Positions 44,791 to 56,206 of a stretch of DNA of 64,000 nt are shown here, one piece after another (within the stretch, counting starts at the first letter, position 1; every line of letters begins with the position of its first letter). The DNA is from Aquanectria penicillioides (taxonomy: Eukaryota > Ascomycota > Sordariomycetes > Hypocreales > Nectriaceae). The DNA lies in the NCBI GenBank assembly GCA_003415625.1, contig PYIU01000001.1:806001-870000 (forward strand). The letters run 5' to 3'. The translations under genes were made by a program, and so were the position numbers. The notes beneath the pieces are model-generated. The model ran no database searches. It had not been told where the DNA came from and saw nothing but the letters and a program-made list of their open reading frames with translations.

Positions 44791-44890
44791 GCTCAAGCCT
44801 TCGCAAGCCCTCAAGCCTTCAAGCCTCAAGCCTTCAAGCCTTTGCAAGCCCTCAAAACCCTCCAAGCCCATCAACATTAAGCCTTCGCAG
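44791..44890. repeat. Degenerate CAAGCCTT/CAAGCCCT minisatellite
   Basis: About ten imperfect copies of caagccttc, gcaagccctc and related forms in tandem across 100 bp, plus-strand reading. It is non-coding. Confidence 0.8.
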
Positions 44891-46841
44891 CCCTCAAGGA
44901 GACATGAGAGTTGGGAAAATTAGGGGGTGTACCGACGGGAGGGATGTGGGACACGCCCGCCATTATGAACGTGGTGAACCTGGGTGACCGAGACCATCGT
45001 CACGATGCTGATCAAGTTTACTGGAGCTGCCCTTTCTTAGGGCCATCTGTGCTCGGTACCGAGACAGCGGCTGCTCCCCGAGCGCTCAGGAATGTCCTAG
45101 CTAGGCCAGCTTGCAAATTGGCATGATGAATTGGTAGTGATTATATGCTTTGTGCTTTGCCCATGTTTACGGTGCTGCTGGGGCTGTCGACGCTGTCGCA
45201 TGTCCCTGCCCCAGGCATTGTTTACACGATGTCGGTAGGGTGGTGTTTGTAGTTCCCTCTCCCCCGCCGAAATAACACAGCAACAAACACCCAAATGCAG
45301 TACTTTAACCAGCGCCGCCTCCAGCGAGATTAACTTCCGGGTTTCTGATCGGGCATCGTTGAAACTCTTCCTCCAGGCGGCCCATAAGCAGCTCACACAC
45401 AGTACGTAGGCACATGCGCGAAAGAAATACGCACACACGCACACACACGCACAACAAAACAAACATTTGCCCATGGTATGGTTCGTCGCGCCCCCGACTA
45501 CGAAGCTCTGCCTGGACCTCCCACCAAGAGGCGTCGCCATCCGCGGACCGCCGCCTATTGGGGCCTATGGGGGCCGCTTGACACCAATTTTGTCCCCAAG
45601 GTTTTTTCCGTTTGGTTGTTGACAACTTGACATAAAGGCAAGGATTTGCAGTGACAGGTGGATTTTCAGTGGGAATTCCTTCGGGGGGTCCCACGTCTCC
45701 GGGGTGCGGCAGAGGCTCTGGGCGCATTTGGCGCTGGGGGCTCTGTGCGTCCGGGGAGAAGCCCTGCCCGCGCGGCGGCCGTGGGGCGGTGACGGCGGGA
45801 ACCCGGGGCCTTGGGGCCAGGACCAGGCTGCTGCGGGAGCGTGCAGTAGGTGAGGACCGCCCCCAAAAGAGCCCGTCGATGGCCCCCCTAAGGCGGCCCT
45901 AGGACTCCCTCGGCCAGGCGGCCTAGCACTAAGACCAGGCAGTCGGGCTCGCTCGGCGTCCGGGATGAGGTCTTTGCAGGCTAGCCCCCAATCAGAGGCC
46001 CCAGCGCACCTATAAACCGGAGCATCTCGGTATGTGTTCTGCCACATGGCACCAAAGCTCAGGCTTGGGAAAGGAAACATCGCACAGCGGCGTTTGCCTC
46101 GTCCGGGGTTGCAGTTTTTGCTGGGTGGGCGGGTGTGCTGTCCATGGCTCCGGGTCGATTATTGGGGCGATCTCGCTCTGCGTGGTCGCTGGGTTTGCTA
46201 TGAAACTGAACGACATGGCGGAAATCATGATGGGATTTGGGTTGAAGAAATGCGTCTTCGCCCAAACCTACCATCTGAATCTACCGACGTGAGTGATGGA
46301 TTGGCCGACGGCTCTCCCTGTATTGTTGTTGGTGGAGAAAACTGGAGCTGCAACCCCGACACCGTGGTTTGCCCCCTGCTCTCTTTAGTTGGCTCCGTCT
46401 CGGGAGCCACCACCATCACGAGCATTTGGGATTTCCCACTGCGCAAGGGAGCTGTGAAGCTTTCCGGATTCCGGTCGAGACGCCTGCCGTCCCCGGTGGA
46501 GCCTCACGGGGCCTCCAGCAACTCCATACGGTTCAGGCAAGTTCCGCGAGGGCGCATCGGTGGCTGTCTGACGGTGCCCTCATAAACTCAAAGCCGGGGC
46601 ATGCCCGCATTCCAAACCACCGTCCACTGATCACCGATCACTAAACCACCAAACCACCAACTGGGCGGGCTTGGGCCCCGGGGCGCGGCTTATCACAAAG
46701 CCCGAATTGTCCGCGTAAGTGAGCTCACCGTGAGCTCTCCCTCGCGCTCGAAGCTACCAGGAGCTCTCTGGGGGCTTGGGCGCCGGTTTAGCGCGGACCG
46801 GCAGGCCGGTAACGGGACGGGAATTGGAGGAGCTCGCTGAA

Positions 46842-46874
<33 letters not shown>
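46842..46874. repeat. (GCG)11 trinucleotide repeat
   Basis: Eleven perfect GCG units with no accepted gene covering them. Confidence 0.95.
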
Positions 46875-46875
<1 letters not shown>

Positions 46876-48182
46876 TGACGATGGGCGAACCTGCTTGGGA
46901 AAGAGTCGGCTGATAGACCAACCCGAGAAGGGAGATAATTGGTGACGCCCTCGACGTAGCATTTCCCCATTTGTGCGCGTGCACATACATAGGGATGTTG
47001 ATGATGATGTGGTGGATATGGCGGTGGGATGTGGGCAATGGGCGATGGGCAAAGGGTAGTGGGATGTGGGATGTGGGATGGTTCATCTCAACAATTACAG
47101 TTCGACAGCCGGACTCCGAACCCCCCGGCTGGGACCTCCTCCTCCTACTCCTCTCCTCTCGTGTCTTCAGCCAGATGGATCAATATGTCAGATGCCAAGT
47201 TTTGAGTCTGTTTTTGACTTTTGGGCATTGCGGGCTTACCCTTCCCAGAGCACCCGAATGTCCCGATGGGGCACAACAACAAACAAACACTGGGTGCGGT
47301 GCAAGCTACCCTTCGTGGCCAGCACATGGTGATGCACCATCACGGCGAACTTTGAGAGCGGGCGCCTCTGAGAAGGGAAGGCAGGTGGAAGCACAGCAAG
47401 CACAGGAAACACAAGAAGCACAAGAAGAAGCATGGAACAGTGAGAGTTGGCTGGACGACTGAATCCTAATCCCAGCCACGCACGCCGCACGCAGTGGAAA
47501 GGGAAACGGGAAAACACCTGAACAGAATCAGCCGTAAACAACATGCAGCGCCCGTGCGACCACGACCGCGTGCGACCTCTGGGGCTCGTGTTCTTGCAAC
47601 AGCGTCCAGTCGCTGCACCACTGGCCAGTGTTTGCTGGTCTGCTCCCTGGTGCCGTCGGTGGACGCCTGTTCATCAGCCCACGCTGTTCTCACCCTGGGC
47701 TCAGTGATGCATCAAAGGCGCAAACGCAACCCGGCACGGCAAACGGAGAACACAATGCGCGGCCATTATTCCCTTTTGCTGCGAAGCGGGCCTTTCGGAC
47801 GCAGAAATGTCAAACTTACCAAGGCATTTCCCCCGATTCCTCCTCTTTCCTTTCTCCGGTGCCTCACACAAACAAACACGCCTTGAGAGAGAGGTTGACT
47901 GCCAGCGGTTTATTTGGCTTGGCTGCTTTGGACCTTTCCTGACACCATCAACACAACACAAAAACACCCCTTTCGAAACCTTGAGAGAGCCAGAAAAAAA
48001 ACAAAAACAAAGAAACACCGAAACCCACCTCCGCAACGCGTAGCAATGGTATCAAACTATCCTGCGTCCTCCCAGCCGCGGAAACGGGACCCATCTGAAA
48101 GCTTCTCCTACCCCCACCCTTCACGACTCGCATCGCCAACGCCTCCTTTGCCCTCTTCGCGGCGACGAAACAGCTAGCCTTC

Positions 48183-49460
48183 GTGCTCTTCGCAAACTTT
48201 CGCGATGGCGCCCTCAGAGTTGCGCGAGACCCGACCAACCTTGCTTCGGCCTGCGAGGACTTGCTTGCGGCTGTCGAGAACTCGACCAAACGCCAGCTCA
48301 TCCACGCCGTGGTGATTCTCTATTCCGCCTACTCACTTGCATCCACCGCTGTCCTAGGCGTCTTCCACTTTGTTACAAGGACCGCCTTGGCAATCTACTC
48401 GACTTGGTCTCCATTCAGCCGAAACCTGCCGTATCACCTCAAGGACTTGGCCGTCTTCTTGGCTCTCAGCATCTCAACAGCAGGCCCGTTCTTGTTAGAC
48501 CTCGTAACTCTTGCTCTCGCCGGCGCCTTCGTTGTTTTCCTCGCATTGCAGGTCTTCGGCCCGAGATTGGGTTTGTTGACGAACCCACCACCCCTTCGAA
48601 ACCCCCATAGTAGATCTCATCTAGTACCTCCCCGGCCGTCGGTGAAGCCGCGGGGCGCGGGATATGTCACCGTCACTTCCAAGGCGAGGCGGTACCTCTC
48701 CGAGGTGTCGTCTGATATCCGGAATACGTCGGCCACATTCTCCGACTCGACTCCGCTGCGCTGCATGTACCACCACCCGCTGTCGGACGACGTCACTCGA
48801 GCATGCCAGATCAGCCCGACGGATCGGGCCGGCCTGCGGGATGTCCAGTTGTGCCAGGCCAAGAAGATCCAGGACCTCCAGAGAGAGCTGGAGGAAGAGA
48901 GGACTCGGGCAAGAGAGTGTGCCAATCGCTCCATGGAGCTGGAACTCGTTCGGGATGAGTTGACAGCAGAGCAGAGACGCACTGGCCAGCTCCAGGTGTT
49001 GATCAAAGAGCTACGGAACCAATTGGGCAGTAAGCTGCATCCCTGGAACGTAGACAATGAAGCAGACGGGACCAGCTACAAAGACCTTCTCGCGCGAGAA
49101 AAGAAGGCGAATCAAGAGCGAGAACAAGCCCAGCGACTTGCCCAAGCTTACATGGAAGAAGCCCAAAATCTCAAGCTAGAGCTGGAGGAGGTGAACATCG
49201 CTTCCAAGAAAGAGCCGGAGCGGCTGCAAAGGCACATTAAGCAGATGCAAGCCAAGCTGGGCGCCGTAAAGTCGGAGGCCTCGCTAAGCCGCGGCCGCGT
49301 GCTGTGGCTCGAGAACAAGTTGGCTGAAGCCGAGAACAAGCCGGTGGCGGCGGCGAGGGAGATGCGGGCTCACCAGCTCAAGGCGAGCAAGTGGATGGAG
49401 AACCATCGCGGGCACGACGAACCCAGGGGACGACGGCGAGAGGCCAGGAGGAACAGCTAA
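48183..49460 (+). CDS. Membrane-anchored coiled-coil protein (5' end unresolved)
   Basis: The frame is open from 48099 but has no ATG before the body of the protein. Coordinates given begin at the first GTG and are partial at the 5' end. An ATG at 48046 lies in another frame; a 53-bp GT...AG segment right after it (48049-48101) would join it in phase, but this is speculative. The protein has two hydrophobic regions (HAVVILYSAYSLASTAVLGV and a long one ending LALAGAFVVFLALQVFG). A Pro/Arg-rich linker follows. Then comes a charged coiled coil of about 200 residues (IQDLQRELEEERTRARE, KDLLAREKKANQEREQAQRL). The end is basic (RRREARRNS). Function is unknown; an organelle or ER membrane tether is a guess from topology. 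Confidence 0.72.
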   Translation: MLFANFRDGALRVARDPTNLASACEDLLAAVENSTKRQLIHAVVILYSAYSLASTAVLGVFHFVTRTALAIYSTWSPFSRNLPYHLKDLAVFLALSISTAGPFLLDLVTLALAGAFVVFLALQVFGPRLGLLTNPPPLRNPHSRSHLVPPRPSVKPRGAGYVTVTSKARRYLSEVSSDIRNTSATFSDSTPLRCMYHHPLSDDVTRACQISPTDRAGLRDVQLCQAKKIQDLQRELEEERTRARECANRSMELELVRDELTAEQRRTGQLQVLIKELRNQLGSKLHPWNVDNEADGTSYKDLLAREKKANQEREQAQRLAQAYMEEAQNLKLELEEVNIASKKEPERLQRHIKQMQAKLGAVKSEASLSRGRVLWLENKLAEAENKPVAAAREMRAHQLKASKWMENHRGHDEPRGRRREARRNS

Positions 49461-50563
49461 TTTATGAACTGGGCGGGGACTTGTTGAGTGTGGGCACGCC
49501 GAAGATGTACAAGCCGATGTCAGAAAAGGAGGGATCTGGACAGGGAGCTATTGTTTTAGAGCACTGCGATGGTTTGATGTGACGACGTCACTACAAAGAC
49601 GCTGGTTCGCAAAATACTGCGATGCGATGCGATGCGAAGTCTGCAATCATCTCCGATGACTGGCTTGAGGGAGAAAAGGCTCAGTGCTTCACGATTTCAA
49701 TAAGAGGTATGAGAAGACGGCATTGCAAACACTGTAGGGTAACGAGATGGATTGAGACACCTGGGGAGTGTCACGGATTGCATTTTATCTAGTATGGTGT
49801 TTGGAGTATGGATTACACAAAGGGCATCACCGCCAGGAAAACCACATGGCTTATTTCTAACACGAATGGAACAACAGCACTTGCTTTCATAATTAATTTT
49901 TCACGAATCGCTCACATGTGCACTGAATATTCGCATCGAGATGAGTTGAAGTAATTTATTTCAACTAGACCCGAGACTACCTGAACTAACGAGGAGGCAT
50001 CTTCTGTGTTGTGGGTGGTGGGTGGTTTGTTTCCGTTTTCGGCGAAACCTCTCCGTTCCCATCCACCAAGGTCCCCCCACTTGATCTGAGCCGTCCATCC
50101 TTTGGCCCCATGCCATTTCCAGGGTTTCCCTTCCCCTTCCCTTCACCCACGTCTTTGACGAAAAAAAAAGAGACGTGATAAATTCCTTGGACGCCGTTTG
50201 CCCCTACCCCCTAATCCTTCGCCGTCGATTTCTGCTCAAGTGAGCAAGATAGCAAAGGAAAAGAAAAAAAAAAAAAAAAAAAAAGACAAAGAAGAAAAGA
50301 AGCGGAAGAATGGAGTGTTGAGAGAAGGGCAAAGCGATGTTGGGAGTAATCGCCTCGACTTAGGACCAGCCTGTGTGCATCTCGTTCTTGTTTCATTCCC
50401 ACTTTCCATTTGTTTTTGTCATTCTCCTTTTTCTTCATTTTTTCCCCGTTCAAGTCATTCTTCTTGCTTCCCTCCTGTCTTTCAATTCCTCACTCCCTCA
50501 TCGTCACCCGCCTATTCTTCTTAGTCGAGAAGAGAGCAGGCTCGATTGTCGAGCGCTTTAGGC
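49461..50563. other. Convergent intergenic region with poly-A tract
   Basis: Lies between the 3' ends of the coiled-coil gene (plus) and the Hce2-like gene (minus). A pure A run of about 23 occurs at 50262-50284, with pyrimidine-rich sequence at 50400-50520. No gene is seen. Confidence 0.5.
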
Positions 50564-51340
50564 TTAGGCGCCAGGGTAGTACACCTGCCACTTGAGAGCG
50601 GCCTTGTTGGTCTTGTCCCCGCGGATAGCACAGTTGACACCACCGCGCACACCCAACATCATGCCACTCGAGTAGCTGTTGAGGGCTTCCTTGAGGATCA
50701 GGTTGATGTCGACATCGCCCAGGGCAACCAGCTTGTCGAGCGAGTCGCTGTGCAGGCCAAAGGTGCAGGCATCCGACTCCAGGATGGGCACGTACGTCGT
50801 CTTCTTGGTCGCGGGCGGCGTGGCAGCGCGCTTGCTGGGGCTGGTGTAAGTGGGCGCCTCGGTGCCGTAGTCGGTGTTGTTGTTGTTGTTGCCGCCAGAA
50901 GAGGAGCCCCTGGTGCCGATGTTGAAGGTGCCCTTGTACGAGGCCCACGAGCTGTACAGCGATGCGCAAGCTTCCCAGTCGGCGGGGGTCACGGGGTTGC
51001 CTGTCTCCTTTGCGTCAAAAGTGGCGTCGTCGCAGGCCTTTTGGTTGTGCTCGGTGGGCGTCCAGTAGATGGGTGTTGCCGAGGGCGTCGACGTGGCAGA
51101 CGTGGAGGCGCCGCAGGTCAGCACGGTTGAGACGAGAATGATGCCCTGGCTGGTGGTGGGAGCAGAAGCAGGAGCAGAAGACGCCAGAGTAGTTGAAGCT
51201 GCTGCGGCAGCGGAAGCGGTGGTGCTGGGCACGACGGCGGTGGTGGAAGCACCTGGAGGCGCATAAGTCGCAGCGGGAGCAGCAGACACGATGCCGGCGA
51301 ACACAGTCGCAACGGCGACGGGGACAGTGAAGGAACGCAT
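50564..51340 (-). CDS. Secreted Hce2/Ecp2-like protein (putative effector)
   Basis: A single-exon protein of 258 residues. The signal peptide is MRSFTVPVAVATVFAGIVSA. An Ala/Ser/Thr-rich mucin-like stretch follows to about residue 90, likely O-glycosylated. The C-terminal domain resembles the Hce2 family (homologues of the Cladosporium Ecp2 effector): KACDDATF, PADWEACASLYSSW, an Asn/Gly-rich loop, SDACTFGLHS, a VDINLILKEALNSY helix and GVNCAIRG. The four domain cysteines fit two disulphides. A KR site lies in the linker (SPSKRAATPP). Family members are secreted by plant-associated and other fungi, and some induce host cell death; whether this one does cannot be told from sequence. Codon use matches its neighbours. 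Confidence 0.78.
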   Translation of the reverse strand: MRSFTVPVAVATVFAGIVSAAPAATYAPPGASTTAVVPSTTASAAAAASTTLASSAPASAPTTSQGIILVSTVLTCGASTSATSTPSATPIYWTPTEHNQKACDDATFDAKETGNPVTPADWEACASLYSSWASYKGTFNIGTRGSSSGGNNNNNTDYGTEAPTYTSPSKRAATPPATKKTTYVPILESDACTFGLHSDSLDKLVALGDVDINLILKEALNSYSSGMMLGVRGGVNCAIRGDKTNKAALKWQVYYPGA

Positions 51341-54300
51341 GTTGACTCGAAGAATCCTTGGTGCGTGAATGAATGGACGAGGATCGAATCTGAGGCGACA
51401 CGAGGCAGGCGATTCCGTTTGCGAAGGACTAGCTTCACAATTTGAAGACGAGAAAGCGGTTACAAAAGAGCGACTGGAATGGAGGAGAGGAAACCCGTTT
51501 AGGATCCCAAGTGGCGATCAACACCGAAGTTGAAGTAAAGGTCAAGGTGCCGCAAACGAGACAGGATGCGGAGGAAGAGAAGTGAAGACCGGATCGTGTG
51601 TGAAGAAGAAGGATCCGAGTGGAGGAAGGTGAAGGGTGGAAAAGGCGCGGGGACGATAATAAATGAGCGTGGGCGTGCGTGAATGAATGAATGTAGGTGC
51701 CTTGCCTGAAGGTGAGAAGAGGGCGATGAGAAAGGTGACAACGGAACCTTAGAGTCTAGAAGGGCCACAAGTTACAGTCCGTGTGTGGCTCCGACCGCCC
51801 GACTTAAAAGAAGGAAAAAAAACAAGGAAACAAATGAGAGATTGAAGGAATTAAGGCAATAAAGAAAAAAAAAAAAAAAAAAAAAAGAACACCACATTTC
51901 TCGGAAACAGCCAGCCAGAGCGCGCAACACACGGGGATAGTTGCTGTAGTCTGGTGAGATGATGGATTGTTTCAAGTAGAGTACGGTAAAACTGGGCTTG
52001 GAAGTGCACATTATCTCGCCGTCTGTGTGTCTCCGTGTCCCGCGTCCGTGGCAATTTGATGCCAGGAATAACAACTTGGAAATAAGCCGTGCGATGGGGA
52101 TTAATAAACTGCTCTAGCCACTTGGATTGCTGCTATTATCGTCGTTGGTTGCGATGTTTCCTATGGGTTAGTGGCCGCTGCTCTCCGGCTGCATCTGGGC
52201 AACCCATGTCCTAACTCGCAGCCATCAACGCATAGCGTGGGCCGAAATCATGCCTAAGAAATGATGATACTGGGATTTCTTCATAGGATGGATATATCCG
52301 CGCTGCAGCGATCATCTTCTGCTTTTTTCAGAAGACAGCCGGGCGAAGATTCAACACTGAAAGCCTTCTCAAGCCCACCGTACCAATCTCACGATGTTGG
52401 CGATTCGGAGAAAGCCAAAGTGATTTTTAAGGGGCGCCATGATGGTTGTTTCGAGTTGAAGGCCCTGAGACAGATGGGCTATGGCATCCCAGACGTCGAT
52501 CGCTGGCACCACGAGAGGATACGCGAAGTCAGTCAGGCAATGCGGCTCGGACGCCTGTGGGGATGAAGGCTGCTATGTGGAAATTGAAGTCGCATCGATC
52601 GATTCCAATTGATGGCTGTATTGCTTGTTTTTCCCTTTTCATAGACCACACGAGGCATAGACGCTTCATCAACTCATGACCGTCAGCGTGTGCAACGGTG
52701 ATAAACCGCATCTCCTGTTCCCCCTACTCTATCTGACGCCGCCATTGGCCCGCGCTCTGATATTGGAAGTTGGCCGCCGGGGGGGCCTTTGCCATGCGTA
52801 CAGTGGGCCCCTGCAGGCTCCAGGCCTGGCCACTGGCCCAACGCCCACTGCGAATAAAGTAAGGTGGACAGGGCCAACGGGCCAACCCCTAATGGGCCCA
52901 GCATCCCGCAACAGCCTCCCTGTGTTCCCTGTGTTCCTCCACTGTCAGCTGCCTAGGTATCCGCAAATCCTCCGTCCATTACTTGGCCTTGCTGCCGTGG
53001 AAACATTTCGTTTTGCTCAGCCCGGTCCGCTCATTAGGCATTCCATGCACGCCGCCACTGCTTCCCAAACATTGTTTTCCCGTTCTCTCCATGATTATCG
53101 TTTTGGGAAGGGGTTTTTTTTTTATCTCTCTCTTTTTGCCTTTCGCTATGACTCTCCTTTTACCTTTCCCCCCTTCTTTCCTCTGTCCTCTCGCTGACTC
53201 GAGTCGAGTTACAACTTACATGGTGGCCGCTCGCTCCCCGGGACTTGCCGGGCTGCCGCGGCGCCGAGTGCCGATCCCAGGCCCCTGGAGATGCTGTTTC
53301 GAGCCCCCGAGACACCGCCTCCGCCCATGGATACTTATGGATGGCGTCCCATCTCCCATTGCAGGGTGTGCAGGGCAGGGGCTGGGTATCCGCGTACTGG
53401 AAGACAAACCTTCTTTGGTGCGGAGCTGGGTTTGGGTTGTATCGCATTGCGCTGTAGTCCGTAGGGGTTTAGCGGGCCCTTGGTCAGCGGGCGTCTCCCA
53501 GCCTGTGCGAGTCGAGCTCAGCTGAGATGTCGCTCGCTGTGCGCCTCGTGCGGTGCCGTCAAACCCGATTATGACGAAATGTGTTCCTCGTGTCATTGAC
53601 AGGTGTTAACCTCAAACATGTGGGATATCCACATATCTCGAGCGTCGTTTTCTTTTTTTGTACTTGTGTCGATAACTTTATTCCCGTTGGGTCGGTCTAT
53701 CGATGAAAGGTAAGGGTGTTCTGTTCTGTAAGCATGCATCCTCTTGTATGGACGTCCCATGCTCCTTGAACATGCTGCTCTATCTGTAGATATACCCATG
53801 CTGCTAGACCCATCGCATCATCCCTCATCATTCCTATCACCAACATGTCACCAATGTCCTCACCTAAACCTCCATCGCAGCCCCATCTGGCTCGTCCCAT
53901 GCCTGCATGCGAGCGTCACCCTCGCTGCACGTTCGTCCGATGTTGAATGTTCATGTCCCTCGCGTAATCCGCCACAGGGATGAACCCCAAAGCCGCGAGC
54001 CGCATACAGCCCACGTTTGCTTCGTTGGCCACCGTCCCAGCCAACAACCCCGCTGCATCCCGCGCGTCCACCAACCAAAGCCGCATCTCCGTTAGAATTA
54101 AGGGGCCAGCCCGAACGACACGGCGCGTGGATTTCGCGGAGAATTCGTTTGCGTGCCGTCTGTGACATTGCCGGTTCATTTTGGTTGTTGTTGGCTTGTT
54201 CCGAAGCAGCCACCACCCTATTCCACGTTGGCGGTTTCAATTTGCGAAAAAAGCACATACCCGTTGCATCACATCCAACCAACGCATGTCACAGGAGACG

Positions 54301-56206
54301 AGCCTGTTACCCCAGATTTGATACCAACTCAAACACGGCAGGAATAGCCAAAAGCGCCCCAAGGATCTAGACTGTGTTCATAGCCAACAACCACGATGCC
54401 CTCAAACGGCCTGGCGCTGAGCTCAGCCAATGTCGACCAACAGACCGGCGAGCCAACGTCGTAACCGCTGTTAATCGTAAGACACCACCCGGACCTGAAA
54501 AAAAAATGAATGGGTTTCGGAGACGCCCACCTGAATCTCATCACTCGAATTCGTCAATCTGAGTTTTCATTGGGAGGAATTATATGAAGAAGTCTCAGTC
54601 CTCACAATCGTGGTCAACAACTGGAAGTCTAGACTAGCCGCGCAACATCCATGCACTCCATGTAACACAGAGGAAAGTTGCGCAAATGTTTTAAGCATTG
54701 GGACCTCGAAGCCGAAATAGATATCTAGTTGGAATCGCCTGATATTTCATCGCTGGTTCAAACTTCATTGTCACCTCAGTGCTGAGCCTGGGGTCTAAGT
54801 ACAAGTGTCTGTCACGAAAATTGGTTCTTTATAGTGTCTAAACCAGTCGTAATTTCTCCAAAAGAAGACATATCACTGCCAGGCTTTGACGATCATCATA
54901 TTGGTTATCGATACCCTTTTGAAATTCATTCATTGATATCCACCCAAACAAAGCTGGACCATGGAAAATATGTGAATAATAGCTTGCTTAGTTTACAATC
55001 AATCGGACCAATATTATCATTTGCGTCAACTTAACTCGTAGGGGAAGGGCTTTTGTGAGCGTTGCACTGGCAACTATTGTTTGGTTTTGCTTACAAGAGC
55101 TCGATTGCCATTTAAAGCGAAGTGACTTCATCCTGTTGGTCCAAATGTCAATCCCTGCATACAGCTGTCGTGAAATCATTTCCAAGAACTCCCAGTGGAA
55201 CTGAGCTGCAGCTGTTACTGCCCAATTCGTTTCAACTGACTCGGCCATAAGCATGTGCTATGCATAAGTTTCATTGCGAGGGTTTGAAGCAATCGAAATA
55301 ATGTGAATTGCTGTAACGTTTGAAGTTGGCAACTCTTGGTCCGCGCAGATCCTGCCCGAAGAGACGGGCGAGTTGCCTACTTATCATATTTTCCATTTCC
55401 AAAATCATTTCCGCCGATTGCCCCTGATGTCTTTGGCAGCGGTTACTATATCACGTGTGCCCTCCTGATGCTATTCTCTCATATTGGCATTCCACCAGTG
55501 GCTCTCCCTAAACAAGTAGGATCGAATTGGGGGCACAAAGCGCTTGACACTAAGCTCCAAAATAACTTGCTAAAATTGAGCGCCGTATAAAGGTTCAACT
55601 AAAATGAGACACACGGAAGAGATACTCCCGAAGATAAGTTCCACGACGTAGTTGGTTTGAAGGCTGGGCGCTCGTTGACAACAGGCAGGACACGTTGAAC
55701 TTCAAAAATACGATAACTGCATAAAAATAGCCGTGGGCTATTTAGAGTGAGTCACGGAATAACGCGTGAGATACGTCCTATTAAAGGTCATACCCAGAAA
55801 CGTCAAAAAGAGGGCCCTGTCGCGATTTTTGCCAAGAAAATCCCAGACTACCAAGATGACATCACGGAATCAGAGGAAATGGGAGTATGATCTAGAGAGC
55901 GCCATTTCTGTCGTGAATCACTGTCTGCCCGTGTGCATTTGACTTCACGCATAGAACAAGAGTTTAAATCAAAGAACCCACCGGCGCGTAGTAGCAGACA
56001 TAGCTAGAGGGCATTTAGGCCATTATCATATTAGACTAGGAGTAGAATTAATTATAAAATTGCACCCATCACAGAACTTCCCGATCAGAGTTCGCGCTTG
56101 GTGTTGTTTAGTATCGTGGACCGTATAGGTCGTTGTGCCTTGTTAGGTTTAATCCTAAACGTTGATGCTCATCTCAGGGTTTGCGCTTCGAGCCTTTGGG
56201 TCCTCT
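51341..56206. other. Long gene-poor region
   Basis: Almost 5 kb without a supported gene. It begins with the Hce2-like gene promoter. A poly-A run lies at about 51867-51886, with pyrimidine-rich DNA at 53115-53170. Frames at 52261-52566, 52676-53525 and 53860-54370 do not resemble known families and conflict with one another. Other short-exon genes could be hidden here as at 56.2-57.1 kb; I did not find one. Confidence 0.4.

Larger units (their letters stand above)
44304..48098. other. Long GC-rich intergenic region
   Basis: About 3.8 kb between divergent genes, without a supported gene. It contains a CAAGCCTT-type minisatellite (44791-44890), GT/CA-rich stretches (45425-45460), a GC-rich part (45700-45920) and a CGG repeat. 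Frames such as 46034-46585 have no family resemblance and no consistent codon pattern. Confidence 0.5.

Noticed and set aside
45097..46585. Several 100-180 residue frames in GC-rich DNA
   Set aside because: Overlapping open frames on both strands, no motifs, explained by low stop-codon density in GC-rich sequence.
50546..51130. 194-residue plus-strand frame, Gly/Val-rich
   Set aside because: Overlaps the Hce2-like coding exon on the other strand, which has a signal peptide and domain motifs.
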